Assembly: GCA_017882835.1 (NCBI GenBank)
Contig: JADGOU010000208.1
Coordinates: forward strand, 1-5,462
Reading direction: 5' to 3'
Length of the DNA: 5,462 nt
From: Frankiaceae bacterium
GTDB taxonomy: Bacteria > Actinomycetota > Actinomycetes > JADGOU01
In this document: in pieces, positions 5,349 to 5,462 of the stretch
Numbering within the stretch: position 1 is the stretch's first letter
Layout of the letters: each line of letters opens with the position of its first letter
The notes under the pieces: generated by a model
The model's database searches: none
What the model saw: only the letters and a program-made list of their open reading frames with translations
What the model was told of the DNA's origin: nothing
Position numbers and translations under genes: made by a program

Positions 5349-5462
5349 ATGCCCGACCTCGCTCCGCCGCCCGGCGTACAACCGGCCCGCCCCGGCACAC
5401 CTGGCGTCACCGGCTCGGCGCTGGCTCGGCTGTCGGCGCTGGCGGTGTTGTGGGGTTCCAGC
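5349..5462 (+). CDS. Probable EamA/DMT-superfamily transporter, N-terminal fragment
   Basis: Thirty-eight codons remain open from ATG 5349 to the window end. After a Pro/Gly-rich cytoplasmic tail (residues 1-20) comes SALARLSALAVLWGSS. The LAVLWGSS ending closely matches the start of the first membrane helix of EamA-domain drug/metabolite transporters, which typically read LLWGSSF. GAGG lies 5 nt upstream of the ATG. Family members are integral inner-membrane proteins of about 300 residues with ten helices; their substrates vary, and none can be proposed here. The call rests on one short motif, so it is moderate; another membrane protein remains possible. Confidence 0.6.
   Translation, partial: MPDLAPPPGVQPARPGTPGVTGSALARLSALAVLWGSS

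Noticed and set aside
4881..5381. Minus-strand open frame opposite vapC
   Set aside because: Antisense to an intact PIN domain with all four acidic residues; no recognisable protein pattern.

Overview
The window reads as chromosomal DNA of a high-GC Gram-positive bacterium (Actinomycetota). The base composition is strongly GC, with G or C at most third codon positions. GTG starts are common. Several families present are typical of actinobacteria: a Tat-type lipoprotein deacetylase, LGFP cell-wall repeats, the MPELPEVE Fpg/Nei subfamily with a C-terminal extension, and a VapBC pair. The genus cannot be fixed from this sequence. There is no insertion sequence, tRNA, rRNA or CRISPR array.

Layout, left to right. 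(1) 1-699, minus strand: the N-terminal 233 codons of a NodB-fold polysaccharide deacetylase-like lipoprotein, running off the left edge. (2) 700-887: a divergent intergenic region with Shine-Dalgarno sites for both flanking genes and a GC-rich inverted repeat. (3) 888-2138, plus strand: an acetyl-CoA hydrolase / 4-hydroxybutyrate-type CoA-transferase. (4) 2139-2179: a 41-bp convergent gap filled by three copies of an 11-bp tandem repeat. (5) 2180-3580, minus strand: a secreted protein with an M15-peptidase-like (ARB_07466-like) domain followed by five 52-53-residue LGFP repeats. (6) 3581-3692: a divergent intergenic region. (7) 3693-4574, plus strand: an Fpg/Nei-family DNA glycosylase. (8) 4610-5234, plus strand: a VapBC-type toxin-antitoxin operon whose promoter region holds a near-perfect 20-bp palindrome placed so that the antitoxin mRNA is probably leaderless. 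(9) 5349-5462, plus strand: the first 38 codons of a probable EamA/DMT-family transporter, running off the right edge.

How the genes fit together: only vapB and vapC form a clear functional unit, with a 4-bp GTGA overlap. The deacetylase-like lipoprotein and the LGFP protein are both exported and both plausibly act on the cell envelope, but they are separated by the CoA-transferase gene and are not an operon. The CoA-transferase, the glycosylase and the transporter look like independent housekeeping or metabolic genes. I see no convincing evidence of an undescribed multi-gene system. The most unusual points are the altered catalytic motif in the deacetylase, the M15-like/LGFP architecture with a tandem duplication inside its signal peptide, the altered lesion-pocket residues in the glycosylase, and the operator/leaderless arrangement of vapBC.
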